Counted from the stretch's first letter, positions 27,387 through 36,594 are shown. The stretch: DNA of 64,000 nt from Photorhabdus cinerea (GCF_011189575.1 NZ_PUJW01000010.1:62001-126000), one strand, 5' to 3'. The notes: generated by a model not told the origin, from the sequence alone. Numbers and translations are program-made.

Positions 27387-27737
27387 CTATTTTTTTCTTT
27401 CAATAATAACACCGACTTGACGAGCCTGTGCCACAGCCCCCGGTTTACTGACTTTTACCCGTATCCATGGTGAATTAAAGCGGTTTAACAGTAGCTCAGC
27501 CACCTCTTCAGCCACTCTTTCAACCAGAGCAAAATTCTGATTTTCTACATAGTTGATAACTGCTTCACTAACTTTAGCATAATCCAGACAATGTTCGACA
27601 TTATCACTGGAAGATGCGCGTTTGTTATTCCATCCCATTTCGATATCGAACACTAACTTCTGCTTAATGGTTTGTTCCCAGTCATAAACGCCAATGGTAG
27701 TGATGACAACTAATTCCTCAATAAATACGATATCCAT
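27387..27737 (-). CDS. folB: dihydroneopterin aldolase FolB
   Basis: FolB cleaves dihydroneopterin to 6-hydroxymethyl-dihydropterin and glycolaldehyde in folate synthesis and also epimerises dihydroneopterin. The 116-residue protein starts MDIVFIEELVVITTIGVYDWE, with the pterin-binding Glu in GVYDWE, LDYAKVSEAV, FALVERVAEEVAELLL (pterin-site glutamate) and a late KPGAVAQARQVGV segment containing the catalytic Lys. The upstream frame to 27776 is discarded. Divergent plsY and neighbouring uppP give the order known from E. coli. Confidence 0.94.
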   Translation of the reverse strand: MDIVFIEELVVITTIGVYDWEQTIKQKLVFDIEMGWNNKRASSSDNVEHCLDYAKVSEAVINYVENQNFALVERVAEEVAELLLNRFNSPWIRVKVSKPGAVAQARQVGVIIERKK

Positions 27738-27844
27738 CACGTCACTTTCCTGTTTTTTCAACTTGCCGGATACCACTTCCGACTAAATATGCGTATTATC
27801 CATGGTTAAGCTAAGAAAACGACCATTATTATTGGAGAGACATT

Positions 27845-28501
27845 ATGAGTGCTATCGCGCTTGGTATGATTACCTTCGCGTATCTTTGCGGTTCGATCTC
27901 CAGCGCAATACTGATCTGCCGTCTGGCTGGGCTACCTGATCCACGTCAGCATGGCTCAGGCAACCCAGGAGCGACAAACGTATTGCGGATTGGTGGCCGC
28001 AGTACCGCGGCAATAGTACTGATTTTTGATGTTCTGAAAGGAATGATCCCAGTCTGGCTGGCTTATCAGCTTAATGTATCCCCTTTCTATTTGGGGATTA
28101 CGGCAATAGCTGCTTGTCTCGGCCACATTTACCCAATCTTTTTCCATTTTAAAGGTGGTAAGGGTGTCGCAACTGCTTTTGGTGCTATTGCGGCCATTGG
28201 CTGGGATCTGACGGGTTTGATGACTGGTACCTGGCTGCTGACAGTCTTACTGAGTGGCTATTCCTCTTTAGGTGCAATTGTCAGCGCCCTGATAGCACCT
28301 TTCTATGTTTGGTGGTTTAAACCTGAATTTACTTTTCCAGTTGCCATGCTCTGCTGTCTAGTGCTACTGCGTCACCATGATAATATTCAACGCCTTTGGC
28401 GCGGCCAGGAAAGCCGTATCTGGAACAAGTTTAAAAAGAAAAAAGAGATGACTGAACAAGAAAAAATCCAGGCAAAGAACGAAGAAGGAAAAGAAGATTA
28501 A
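27845..28501 (+). CDS. plsY: glycerol-3-phosphate acyltransferase PlsY
   Basis: PlsY transfers acyl groups from acyl-phosphate to glycerol 3-phosphate, the first acylation in phospholipid synthesis. PlsC at the left end of the window does the next step. The 218-residue protein has five hydrophobic segments and the three conserved loops: GSISSAILICRLAGLPDPR, HGSGNPGATNVLR and FKGGKGVATAFG. Its hydrophilic C-terminal tail, rich in Lys and Glu, is longer than in E. coli. It is divergent from folB and followed by a bidirectional terminator shared with tsaD. Confidence 0.93.
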   Translation: MSAIALGMITFAYLCGSISSAILICRLAGLPDPRQHGSGNPGATNVLRIGGRSTAAIVLIFDVLKGMIPVWLAYQLNVSPFYLGITAIAACLGHIYPIFFHFKGGKGVATAFGAIAAIGWDLTGLMTGTWLLTVLLSGYSSLGAIVSALIAPFYVWWFKPEFTFPVAMLCCLVLLRHHDNIQRLWRGQESRIWNKFKKKKEMTEQEKIQAKNEEGKED

Positions 28502-28514
28502 CAACAGATCTGAA

Positions 28515-28551
28515 TAAAAAACCAGTAACTGACTGAATTACTGGTTTTTTA
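28515..28551. terminator. bidirectional terminator between plsY and tsaD
   Basis: AAAACCAGTAA and TTACTGGTTTT (28517–28529 with 28538–28550) form a strong hairpin with a short loop. It is flanked by an A-tract on the left and a T-tract on the right, so it can end both convergent transcripts. Confidence 0.85.
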
Positions 28552-28571
28552 TTTTCATTATAAAAGAAAGA

Positions 28572-29585
28572 TTACAACGCAGGTAATTCAGACAAAGGCC
28601 AACGTGCTTTAACCGTCACTCCAAGAGAGTCACTCACCCCCCCTTTCAAACGGATCATACCGGCAAGCGCAATCATGGCCCCATTATCTGTACAGAATTC
28701 TGGACGTGCATAAAATACTTCCCCCCCCAGCTTGGTCATAACCTCTTCCATTCTAGTGCGCAACGTACGATTAGCACTGACACCACCAGCCATTACCAGC
28801 CGTTTGAATCCGGTCTGCTCAAGCGCCCTTTTGCATTTGATCGCTAATGTATCAACTACCGCATCTTCAAAAGCACGAGCAATATCCGCTCTGGTCTGCT
28901 CATCATTGCTGTTGTTATAGATAGTATTAGACGCAAAAGTCTTCAGCCCGGAAAAACTGAAATCCAGCCCAGGACGATCGGTCATCGGACGAGGAAACAC
29001 AAAGCGCCCAAATTCCCCTTTCTGAGCCATATTGGAAAGTAGCGGCCCACCTGGATAATCCAATCCCAATAATTTAGCTGTCTTATCAAATGCCTCACCA
29101 GCCGCATCATCTATTGATTCGCCAAGCAACTCATATTTACCGATACCCGTTACGCTAATAAGCTGAGTATGGCCACCAGACACTAACAAAGCCACAAACG
29201 GAAACTCAGGACTACTATCTTCCAGCATCGGAGCCAGTAAATGTCCTTCCATATGATGAACTGGAACAGCTGGAACATCCCAGGCAAACGCCAGAGAACG
29301 GCCGATAGTCGCCCCTACCAACAATGCACCGACCAGACCAGGACCTGCCGTATAAGCAACTGCATCAATATCTTTACTTGTTAATTTTGCTTCTTTCAAA
29401 GCAGCCTGAATTAGGGGAACTGTTTTGCGGATATGGTCACGTGAAGCCAGTTCAGGCACGACACCGCCGTAATCAGCGTGTAGTTTAATTTGACTGTATA
29501 ATTGATTTGCCAATAAACCGGCTTTATCGTCATAAATTGCGATTCCGGTTTCATCGCAAGACGTTTCTATACCTAAAACTCGCAT
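28572..29585 (-). CDS. tsaD: tRNA threonylcarbamoyladenosine transferase TsaD
   Basis: TsaD transfers the threonylcarbamoyl group to A37 of ANN-decoding tRNAs, working with TsaB, TsaE and TsaC. The 337-residue protein has the ASKHA fold: metal ligands in HHMEGHLLAP, the phosphate loops GIETSCDETG and SGGHTQL, and the FDKTAKLLGLDYPGG and GGVSANRTLR motifs. The start MRVLGIETSCDETG is the family start. It is divergent from rpsU, an arrangement conserved in Enterobacterales. Confidence 0.97.
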   Translation of the reverse strand: MRVLGIETSCDETGIAIYDDKAGLLANQLYSQIKLHADYGGVVPELASRDHIRKTVPLIQAALKEAKLTSKDIDAVAYTAGPGLVGALLVGATIGRSLAFAWDVPAVPVHHMEGHLLAPMLEDSSPEFPFVALLVSGGHTQLISVTGIGKYELLGESIDDAAGEAFDKTAKLLGLDYPGGPLLSNMAQKGEFGRFVFPRPMTDRPGLDFSFSGLKTFASNTIYNNSNDEQTRADIARAFEDAVVDTLAIKCKRALEQTGFKRLVMAGGVSANRTLRTRMEEVMTKLGGEVFYARPEFCTDNGAMIALAGMIRLKGGVSDSLGVTVKARWPLSELPAL

Positions 29586-30103
<518 letters not shown>

Positions 30104-30162
30104 TCCTTGCGGTTCACCCGCACAGTGGTTAAATTTGCAGACAATAGTAGTTGCAGATAAAG

Positions 30163-30195
30163 GCCGTGCTTTCCAAAAGGAAGCGCGGCTTATTG
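30163..30195 (+). terminator. attenuating hairpin between rpsU and dnaG
   Basis: GCCGTGCTTTCC (30163–30174) pairs with GGAAGCGCGGC (30179–30189) around AAAA, with one G·U pair and one bulge, and TTATTGT follows. The position corresponds to the partial terminator known in E. coli that lowers dnaG expression relative to rpsU. Confidence 0.65.
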
Positions 30196-30224
30196 TCGTT
30201 CATCAACAGGCGTAAAAAGGGCTT

Positions 30225-31970
30225 ATGGCTGGACGAATTCCACGCGTATTTATCAATGACTTATTAGCTCGTACCGATATCATCGAGTTGATCGATGTTC
30301 GTGTACCACTTAAAAAACAGGGTAAAAATTACCACGCGTGTTGTCCGTTTCATAACGAAAAAACTCCTTCGTTTACTGTTAATGGCAATAAACAGTTTTA
30401 TCATTGCTTTGGTTGTGGAGCTCATGGCAACGCCATCGACTTTCTGATGAATTACGACAGACTTGAATTTGTTGAATCCATCGAAGAATTGGCAGCCATG
30501 CACGGTCTGGAAGTACCTTATGAATCAGGTTCTGGCAGTAGTCAGATAGAACGCCACCAAAGACAAAATCTTTATCAACTGATGGATAAGCTCAACAGCT
30601 TCTATCAGCATTCATTAAATACCTCCGCTGCACAACAAGCCCGGCAATATCTGGCTCAGCGCGGGCTTAGTGAAGAAGTTATCCAACGTTTCTCGATTGG
30701 TTTCGCTCCCGCTGGTTGGGATAACACCTTGAAACGGTTTGCCCATAGCGCGGAAGAACGTCAACAATTGAATGACGCCGGCATGTTGGTCGCAAATGAC
30801 AATGGCCGCACTTATGACCGTTTCCGCGAACGAGTGATGTTCCCAATCCGTGACCGCAGAGGGCGCGTGATTGCATTTGGTGGACGAGTTCTGGGAGATG
30901 CACTCCCGAAATATCTCAACTCTCCAGAAACTGAAATTTTTCATAAAGGCCGCCAACTATACGGCCTTTACGAAGCACAACAAAATCACAATGAGCTTTC
31001 ACAGTTATTAGTTGTTGAAGGCTACATGGATGTAGTGGCGTTGGCGCAGTTTGGTATTGATTATGCTGTTGCCTCATTAGGTACTTCGACAACATCGGAA
31101 CATATTCAGTTACTTTTCCGCGCTACCGATAACATTATCTGTTGTTACGATGGCGATAGAGCCGGGCGTGATGCTGCATGGCGAGCGCTGGAAACGGCAC
31201 TTCCTTATCTAAATGATGGTAGGCAGTTACGTTTTATGTTTTTGCCTGATGGTGAAGATCCTGATTCACTGGTCCGTAAAGAAGGCCGTAAAGCATTTGA
31301 ACAAAGAATGGAACAGTCTCATACACTGTCCGAATTTTTATTCGAATCATTATTACCACAGGTTGATTTAAGTAGTCCAGAAGGAAAAACTAAGCTCAGC
31401 TCACTTTCTGTACCATTGATCAACCAGATTCCGGGAGAAACTTTACGCCTCTATATGAGGCAAGAACTCGGTAATATGATAGGCATTCCCGATGCAGTAC
31501 AGTTGGAACGTTTATTACCACAGCGTCTGGAAAACGGGAATAATTATCAGATGCCACAGCTAAAACCGACAACTATGCGTATACTTATAGGACTGTTGGT
31601 ACAAAACCCACACTTAGCCGCTTTAGTTCCCCCTCTACAGGGAATTATGCAGGCCAAGATTGCAGGCTTACCATTATTTATGGAGCTTGTGGAGGTTTGC
31701 CTTACTCAGCCAGGGCTGACAACAGGACAACTGCTAGAGCAATATCGTGATACTAAATTTAGTAAACAACTTGAAAAATTAGCTGCATGGAACGATATAC
31801 AAGTAGAAGAGATAGCAGAAAATACATTTCGTGACGCATTGGATCACCTCGTCGATTCTGCGTTAGAAGAGCGCTTAGACATTCTTATCGCTAGAGCAAG
31901 AACTGAAGGTCTGACACCGGAAGAGCGTGAAGAAGTCCGCTTGATTAATGAGTCCCGTGCCAGAAAGTAG
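30225..31970 (+). CDS. dnaG: DNA primase DnaG
   Basis: DnaG synthesises RNA primers at the replication fork. The 581-residue protein (E. coli 581) has the N-terminal zinc-binding domain (CCPFHNEKTPSFTV … HCFGCG), the catalytic RNA-polymerase domain with the TOPRIM fold (VVEGYMDVVAL; CCYDGDRAGRDAAWRA), and the C-terminal helicase-binding domain that contacts DnaB (starting about residue 435). It is the second gene of the rpsU–dnaG–rpoD operon. 171 bp separate it from rpoD, where minor promoters for rpoD are known in E. coli. Confidence 0.97.
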   Translation: MAGRIPRVFINDLLARTDIIELIDVRVPLKKQGKNYHACCPFHNEKTPSFTVNGNKQFYHCFGCGAHGNAIDFLMNYDRLEFVESIEELAAMHGLEVPYESGSGSSQIERHQRQNLYQLMDKLNSFYQHSLNTSAAQQARQYLAQRGLSEEVIQRFSIGFAPAGWDNTLKRFAHSAEERQQLNDAGMLVANDNGRTYDRFRERVMFPIRDRRGRVIAFGGRVLGDALPKYLNSPETEIFHKGRQLYGLYEAQQNHNELSQLLVVEGYMDVVALAQFGIDYAVASLGTSTTSEHIQLLFRATDNIICCYDGDRAGRDAAWRALETALPYLNDGRQLRFMFLPDGEDPDSLVRKEGRKAFEQRMEQSHTLSEFLFESLLPQVDLSSPEGKTKLSSLSVPLINQIPGETLRLYMRQELGNMIGIPDAVQLERLLPQRLENGNNYQMPQLKPTTMRILIGLLVQNPHLAALVPPLQGIMQAKIAGLPLFMELVEVCLTQPGLTTGQLLEQYRDTKFSKQLEKLAAWNDIQVEEIAENTFRDALDHLVDSALEERLDILIARARTEGLTPEEREEVRLINESRARK

Positions 31971-32141
31971 ACACTGAATTCACGGCTTAAATGCCGCATT
32001 TAGGTAGGGAAAAACCCCTACATTTTGCCACTATAAGTGGGCAGTGGCAATATAATGAAAATGCCCCTAAATGTTATTGTTGGCAGATTAGTTTCGCCGA
32101 CCGACACCAACCCAAATACTCTGAAGTGTGGATACCGTCTT

Positions 32142-33986
32142 ATGGAGCAAAACCCGCAGTCACAGCTAAAGCTACTTGTCACCCGTGGTAAGGAGCAAGG
32201 CTATCTGACCTATGCTGAGGTCAATGACCATCTGCCGGAAGATATCGTCGATTCCGATCAGATCGAAGATATCATCCAGATGATCAATGACATGGGCATT
32301 CAGGTAATGGAAGAAGCACCTGATGCCGATGATCTGATGTTAGCAGAAACTACTAACGACACAGATGAAGACGCTGTGGAAGCTGCTGCACAAGTCCTGT
32401 CTAGTGTTGAATCTGAAATCGGCCGTACCACCGACCCGGTACGTATGTACATGCGTGAAATGGGTACCGTTGAATTATTGACCCGGGAAGGTGAAATTGA
32501 CATTGCTAAACGCATTGAAGATGGCATCAATCAGGTACAATGCTCTGTTGCTGAATATCCTGAAGCAATTACCTATTTATTAGAACAGTACGACCGCGTA
32601 GAAGCAGGCGAAGCTCGCCTGTCAGATCTAATTACTGGTTTCGTTGACCCGAACGCAGAAGAAGACCTCGCACCTACCGCAACTCACGTTGGTTCTGAGC
32701 TCCCACAAGAAGAGCTTGATGACGATGATGATGAAGACGATGAAGACAGCGATGACGATAGTGATGATGACAACAGCATTGATCCGGAATTAGCTCGTCA
32801 GAAATTCCAGGAACTGAACGAACAGTATGAAATCACCCGCCAGGAAATTAAGAAAAATGGCCGCAACCATCCAAATACTGCTGCCGAAATCTTAAAACTG
32901 TCAGAAGTTTTCAAACAGTTCCGTCTGATACCAAAACAGTTTGACTACTTGGTTAACAACATGCGTTCTATGATGGATCACGTTCGTCTTCAAGAACGCC
33001 AAATCATGAAAATGTGTGTTGAGCAGTGCAAAATGCCGAAGAAGAACTTCATCACTTTATTCTCCGGTAATGAAACCAGTGACATCTGGTTCACCGCTGC
33101 AAAAGCAATGAACAAGCCATGGTCTGAAAAGTTACTTGAGATTGAGGAAGAAGTACAACGTAGCCTGCAAAGACTTCGCCAGATTGAAGAAGAAACCGGT
33201 TTAACTATTGAACAGGTGAAAGATATCAACCGGCGAATGTCCATCGGTGAAGCAAAAGCCCGCCGTGCGAAAAAAGAGATGGTTGAAGCTAACTTACGTC
33301 TGGTTATCTCTATCGCCAAAAAATATACCAACCGTGGTCTGCAATTCCTGGATTTAATCCAGGAAGGAAATATCGGTCTGATGAAAGCGGTTGATAAATT
33401 TGAATATCGTCGTGGTTACAAGTTCTCAACTTACGCCACATGGTGGATACGTCAGGCAATTACACGTTCTATTGCCGACCAAGCTCGTACCATTCGTATT
33501 CCCGTTCACATGATTGAGACAATTAACAAACTCAATCGCATTTCTCGCCAGATGTTGCAAGAAATGGGGCGTGAACCGACACCGGAAGAACTGGCAGAAC
33601 GCATGTTAATGCCGGAAGACAAGATCCGTAAGGTACTGAAAATTGCCAAAGAACCTATCTCAATGGAAACTCCGATTGGTGATGATGAAGATTCACATCT
33701 GGGTGACTTTATTGAAGATACAACGCTGGAATTACCGCTAGATTCTGCGACTTCAGAAAGCCTGCGTTCAGCAACCCACGATGTTCTGGCTGGCCTGACG
33801 GCTCGTGAGGCAAAAGTACTGCGGATGCGTTTCGGTATCGATATGAATACTGACCATACTCTGGAAGAAGTTGGTAAACAGTTTGACGTCACCCGTGAAC
33901 GTATTCGTCAGATCGAAGCAAAAGCACTACGTAAACTGCGTCATCCAAGCCGCTCTGAAGTTCTGCGTAGTTTCCTTGATGAATAA
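32142..33986 (+). CDS. rpoD: primary sigma factor RpoD (σ70)
   Basis: RpoD directs RNA polymerase to housekeeping promoters. The 614-residue protein (E. coli 613) includes region 1.1 at the start (MEQNPQSQLKLLVTRGKEQG), region 1.2 (DPVRMYMREMGTVELLTREG), the non-conserved acidic insert (long Asp/Glu run near residues 190–212), regions 2.1–2.4 (ANLRLVISIAKKY … YATWWIRQAITRSIADQ), region 3 and region 4.2 (TLEEVGKQFDVTRERIRQIE). The open frame begins at 32037, but the ATG at 32142 gives the known N-terminus. A strong terminator follows. Confidence 0.98.
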   Translation: MEQNPQSQLKLLVTRGKEQGYLTYAEVNDHLPEDIVDSDQIEDIIQMINDMGIQVMEEAPDADDLMLAETTNDTDEDAVEAAAQVLSSVESEIGRTTDPVRMYMREMGTVELLTREGEIDIAKRIEDGINQVQCSVAEYPEAITYLLEQYDRVEAGEARLSDLITGFVDPNAEEDLAPTATHVGSELPQEELDDDDDEDDEDSDDDSDDDNSIDPELARQKFQELNEQYEITRQEIKKNGRNHPNTAAEILKLSEVFKQFRLIPKQFDYLVNNMRSMMDHVRLQERQIMKMCVEQCKMPKKNFITLFSGNETSDIWFTAAKAMNKPWSEKLLEIEEEVQRSLQRLRQIEEETGLTIEQVKDINRRMSIGEAKARRAKKEMVEANLRLVISIAKKYTNRGLQFLDLIQEGNIGLMKAVDKFEYRRGYKFSTYATWWIRQAITRSIADQARTIRIPVHMIETINKLNRISRQMLQEMGREPTPEELAERMLMPEDKIRKVLKIAKEPISMETPIGDDEDSHLGDFIEDTTLELPLDSATSESLRSATHDVLAGLTAREAKVLRMRFGIDMNTDHTLEEVGKQFDVTRERIRQIEAKALRKLRHPSRSEVLRSFLDE

Positions 33987-34012
33987 TCAGAAATTTTAGT
34001 CACGCTGATTGG

Positions 34013-34047
34013 AAAGCGTCTGTTTCGGCAGACGCTTTTGTTTTTTT
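34013..34047 (+). terminator. intrinsic terminator after rpoD
   Basis: AAAGCGTCTG (34013–34022) pairs with CAGACGCTTT (34029–34038) around a short loop, followed by TGTTTTTTT. It ends the rpsU–dnaG–rpoD operon. Confidence 0.92.
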
Positions 34048-34063
34048 ACACACAATACCAATG

Positions 34064-34828
34064 TCAATCGCGATAAAAACTCTGATAATCAAACAATGGA
34101 GTAAAACCGAGACGTCGATACAAAGAAGCACCATCAAATGAAGCTTCCAAGTAACAAACTTCCGCACCGTTAATCTTCGCCTCATTTAGAGCATATTTTA
34201 TCAATGCAGTTGCATATCCTCTTTCCTGCACTTCCACAACCGTACCAATATCATCCAGACGCACCATATTATCCAATATTGATAAAGTTAAAGCACAGAC
34301 AGGATTGCCGTCTATGTACAGCGCGTAATGTTTTAATTCTTTTCCTGCTTCAATTGCCATCTGATGCCGTTCCTGATATTGCCTAGTGACATTATATTCC
34401 TCAGATGCAAAAGCACTCTCAAGCGGAATAGACCAATCCTGTAAAACAGCATCAACACATCGAATATCGTGATTGACGGGTTCACTATGCCACTCAGACA
34501 TATTTAATTGCATAGCGGTGGTCTCTCCACCAATAACAAGATTGGCTTGCTGGATATCTTGCTGAATACGCTGAACTTCACCCTCAACAAAAACAACACC
34601 AAAAGGTAACCCGGTATGTTCTAAGAATTTAATACCTGAACGTAGAGCATCACTTACGTCAACACATCCTTTTTTCACCAACAAAAAATTAAAAATATCC
34701 ACTTCAATCCCCGTCACATATACCTGCACATACTCGTTTATATGTTGAGAGAATTGACTAATAGACGAGAAAAAGTAGTTTTCTATCTGGTGATAAGAAG
34801 AAACAGAAGGAAGATGTTTATTATTCAT
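34064..34828 (-). CDS. GNAT-family N-acetyltransferase
   Basis: The C-terminal ~110 residues carry the GNAT acetyl-CoA fold: a β-strand (HYALYIDGNPVCALTLSI), VRLDDIGTVVEVQERGYATALIKYAL (motif A, with a Q/RxxGxA-like pyrophosphate loop) and YLEASFDGASLYRRLGF (motif B). The N-terminal half is less conserved and may bind the substrate, which is unknown. The ATG at 34828 is preferred over 34840 because GGGTGA stands upstream, but either is possible. It is an accessory gene between rpoD and the tRNA, convergent with rpoD. Confidence 0.8.
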   Translation of the reverse strand: MNNKHLPSVSSYHQIENYFFSSISQFSQHINEYVQVYVTGIEVDIFNFLLVKKGCVDVSDALRSGIKFLEHTGLPFGVVFVEGEVQRIQQDIQQANLVIGGETTAMQLNMSEWHSEPVNHDIRCVDAVLQDWSIPLESAFASEEYNVTRQYQERHQMAIEAGKELKHYALYIDGNPVCALTLSILDNMVRLDDIGTVVEVQERGYATALIKYALNEAKINGAEVCYLEASFDGASLYRRLGFTPLFDYQSFYRD

Positions 34829-35027
34829 ATAATCACCCATAAAAATACATTGATTATCGTGATCATAATATAATCAACAACACAAAATATCTTATTAAAA
34901 ATTAAATCGATAACTTATAAAAACGTTAAATTAGCCGTAAAAAAAGCCAATATATATCGTTAACCTCTTTTACTACTTAATAAAAACTTAATTTTGTATA
35001 CAAAGTGGTCATATAAATTTATAGATC

Positions 35028-35056
35028 TAGACCGCAAGCAAAACTGTACGTATAAT
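35028..35056 (+). promoter_or_regulatory. promoter of the tRNA-Ile2 gene
   Basis: TAGACC (35028–35033), a 17-bp spacer and TATAAT (35051–35056), then a C-rich discriminator (CCCTCCCATCC). The C-rich stretch is not the GC-rich type in detail but is in the position expected for a stable-RNA promoter. Confidence 0.7.
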
Positions 35057-35070
35057 CCCTCCCATCCAAC

Positions 35071-35147
35071 GGCCCCTTAGCTCAGTTGGTTAGAGCAGGC
35101 GACTCATAATCGCTTGGTCACTGGTTCAAGTCCAGTAGGGGCCACCA
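35071..35147 (+). tRNA. ileX: tRNA-Ile2 (anticodon CAT, ileX type)
   Basis: The 77-nt sequence folds as a standard cloverleaf: acceptor GGCCCCT with AGGGGCC, D arm GCTC…GAGC, anticodon loop CTCATAA, T arm ACTGG TTCAAGT CCAGT and encoded CCA. It is nearly identical to E. coli ileX. The CAT anticodon together with this body identifies tRNA-Ile2, whose C34 is converted to lysidine by TilS so that it reads AUA rather than AUG. E. coli ileX lies in the same place downstream of rpoD. Its 3' half is repeated in decayed form at 37,860–37,957. Confidence 0.95.
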
Positions 35148-35199
35148 GATTTTAGCTGTGAAATCAGCACATTAGGCCACTCTATGACGAGTGGCTTTT
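35124..35199 (+). repeat. left copy of tRNA-3'-end direct repeat (att-like)
   Basis: The segment from the T loop of the tRNA gene through the downstream hairpin is repeated, with changes, at 37,882–37,955. GTTCAAGTCCAGTA (14 bases) is identical in both, and the downstream ATTAGGCCACT and GTGGC blocks are also shared. tRNA 3' ends are usual integration sites for phages and islands. Confidence 0.6.
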
Positions 35200-35202
35200 T
35201 TG
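35175..35202 (+). terminator. intrinsic terminator after tRNA-Ile2
   Basis: GCCACTC (35176–35182) and GAGTGGC (35189–35195) with a six-base loop are followed by TTTTTTG. Confidence 0.9.
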
Positions 35203-35314
35203 TTTCTGGTAGTCAGTGGCGACAAAATGGCGACAGAGATTTTTTCATAAAGCCATTGCCTGGATGAAAACATACTAGCCAGCTTCAATTTCTGGGCAGG
35301 AGTTAGGCTATTTA

Positions 35315-35887
35315 TTAACCTTTTAACATTACAACTCTTTCTACACTCATCCCTGCTTCCTCTTGAAGATAATGTGAGAAACATAGATCAATTTTAAAAG
35401 CTTGTTCTGGACACCGAATAGAATTGCAAATTGCTGAGACCTCAATTCTGTGTCTATGCAATTTTTCTGCACTTAGAACATTGGCGGGTTTCTGACAACA
35501 AGGGCAAATAATGAACTGACTTAGTGAAATACTCTTCTTCCTGCCTATATAGCTACCGGTCTTTCTAATCGAAGGTAAAACTTCACTAGTAACCCATTTA
35601 CGAAAACGGTGGGGTAAAGTTCCTTTCTTTACGGCATCACGACAGCGGATTGTCAGAAAATATATTCCTGATTCATTGATAATGTTTACTTTTTGCTTTC
35701 CACCAAGGGTGTCACTTAAAGCTACATCCTTTTCATCATCATCAAATTTTGCGATAGCTTCGCGGCTGTTTGTGATTTTCAAGGCATCACATACATCTTG
35801 TGCAATAAACCAAAGATTGCCATTTTTAATCAATGTACGTACTTGCTGATTTTCAAAAATGAATGGAGTTACGGATAGACTAGCCAT
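35315..35887 (-). CDS. Bro-N antirepressor with C-terminal Ogr/Delta-type zinc finger
   Basis: The N-terminal ~112 residues are a Bro-N domain as found in phage antirepressors: TPFIFENQQVRTLIKNG, LWFIAQDVCDALKI, INESGIYFLTIRC and FRKWVTSEVLPSIRKTGSY. The rest contains Cys128, Cys131, Cys154 and Cys159, spaced C-X2-C-X22-C-X4-C, the spacing of Ogr/Delta late-gene activators of P2-like phages. The fusion would join an antirepressor-type domain with a zinc-binding activator domain. AAGGAG is centred six bases before the ATG. A 77-nt C4-like RNA lies 53 bp upstream on the same strand. It is part of the remnant between the tRNA-end repeats, so it was probably carried by a prophage. Confidence 0.75.
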   Translation of the reverse strand: MASLSVTPFIFENQQVRTLIKNGNLWFIAQDVCDALKITNSREAIAKFDDDEKDVALSDTLGGKQKVNIINESGIYFLTIRCRDAVKKGTLPHRFRKWVTSEVLPSIRKTGSYIGRKKSISLSQFIICPCCQKPANVLSAEKLHRHRIEVSAICNSIRCPEQAFKIDLCFSHYLQEEAGMSVERVVMLKG

Positions 35888-35940
35888 TACTGACTCCTTA
35901 CTTTTCTTTGAGAATTGGGTTTACCATTTAAGAATATGGT

Positions 35941-36017
35941 GTCGGGAGGCTCAAAACGGCAGTAAGAAACCGCGGACTTATTCCCCTTGCGGGTGTTGTA
36001 TTAGTCGCCCTCCCGAC
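35941..36017 (-). ncRNA. C4-like phage antisense RNA
   Basis: Exactly 77 bases are closed by GTCGGGAGG (35941–35949) pairing with CCTCCCGAC (36009–36017). Inside are further short stems (CGGCAG…CTTACTGCCG-side loop; CCCGC/GGGG). Size, closing stem and position directly upstream of an antirepressor gene on the same strand match the C4 RNA of phages P1 and P7, which blocks translation of the antirepressor operon. On the minus strand the RNA contains TTTCTTACT, which can pair over nine bases (two G·U) with AGTAAGGAG, the Shine-Dalgarno region of the Bro-N gene. The family assignment rests on these features and memory of C4, not on a covariance search. Confidence 0.55.
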
Positions 36018-36064
36018 ATTGAATCAGAGAGATGATAGCCGAATAGCTACCATTAAAAATTAGG

Positions 36065-36093
36065 CATAAAAAACCCAACACTAACGGGGTTGG
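36065..36093 (-). terminator. terminator-like hairpin upstream of the C4-like RNA
   Basis: On the minus strand AAAACCAAC and GTTGGGTTT form a hairpin with one mismatch, followed by TTTTTTAT. It could end or attenuate transcription before the C4-like RNA. Confidence 0.5.
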
Positions 36094-36270
36094 TTTTGAC
36101 CGCTTACTCGAGGTTTTGAGTCCTCATGCGACAAACGATAATGAATTGCTATCAGGAGGTCAACTACAATTTTCCAGGTGCATTAAGATCTAGTCTCCAG
36201 TTCGATTTGATCTTGACTATCGTACCATGTACGAATACTATATTTCCATATATAGGCAAGGATGTTTTTT

Positions 36271-36594
36271 ATGGAATATCTGGTTTTTATCGAAACTCCC
36301 GTATTTAGTAGGGAACGAGCAGAACTGTTAACCGATGATGAATTTAGGCTATTACAGGAATACTTACTAAAGAATCACGAACAGGGTAGTACCATCAGCG
36401 CTACTGGAGGATGTAAAAAGATTCGTTGGCAGCGAGAAAGAGTAGGAAAACGTGGCGGAGTAAGAATTATCTACTATGCCATAACCAAAACTGGAAGGCT
36501 CTATCTCCTTTTGATTTACCCTAAAAATAAAAAAGATGACTTAACTCCAAAAGAAAAAGAGGTACTTAAAGCCATCAGTAGCAAATTACAGTAA
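36271..36594 (+). CDS. RelE/HigB-type toxin
   Basis: This 107-residue protein has the RelE-superfamily mRNA interferase pattern: MEYLVFIETPVFSRERAELLTDDE, a basic central region (KKIRWQRERVGKRGGVRIIYY) and a terminal hydrophobic strand (GRLYLLLIYPKN). It is followed 47 bp later by a helix-turn-helix antitoxin, so the order is toxin first, as in HigBA-type modules. The ATG at 36271 is chosen over 36262 because AAGGA is properly spaced. It lies in the tRNA-associated remnant and may help to retain it. Confidence 0.8.
   Translation: MEYLVFIETPVFSRERAELLTDDEFRLLQEYLLKNHEQGSTISATGGCKKIRWQRERVGKRGGVRIIYYAITKTGRLYLLLIYPKNKKDDLTPKEKEVLKAISSKLQ

Noticed and set aside
35071..35147. Elongator or initiator tRNA-Met
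   Set aside because: The anticodon is CAT, but the acceptor GGCCCCT and overall sequence match tRNA-Ile2 (lysidine-modified), not tRNA-Met.
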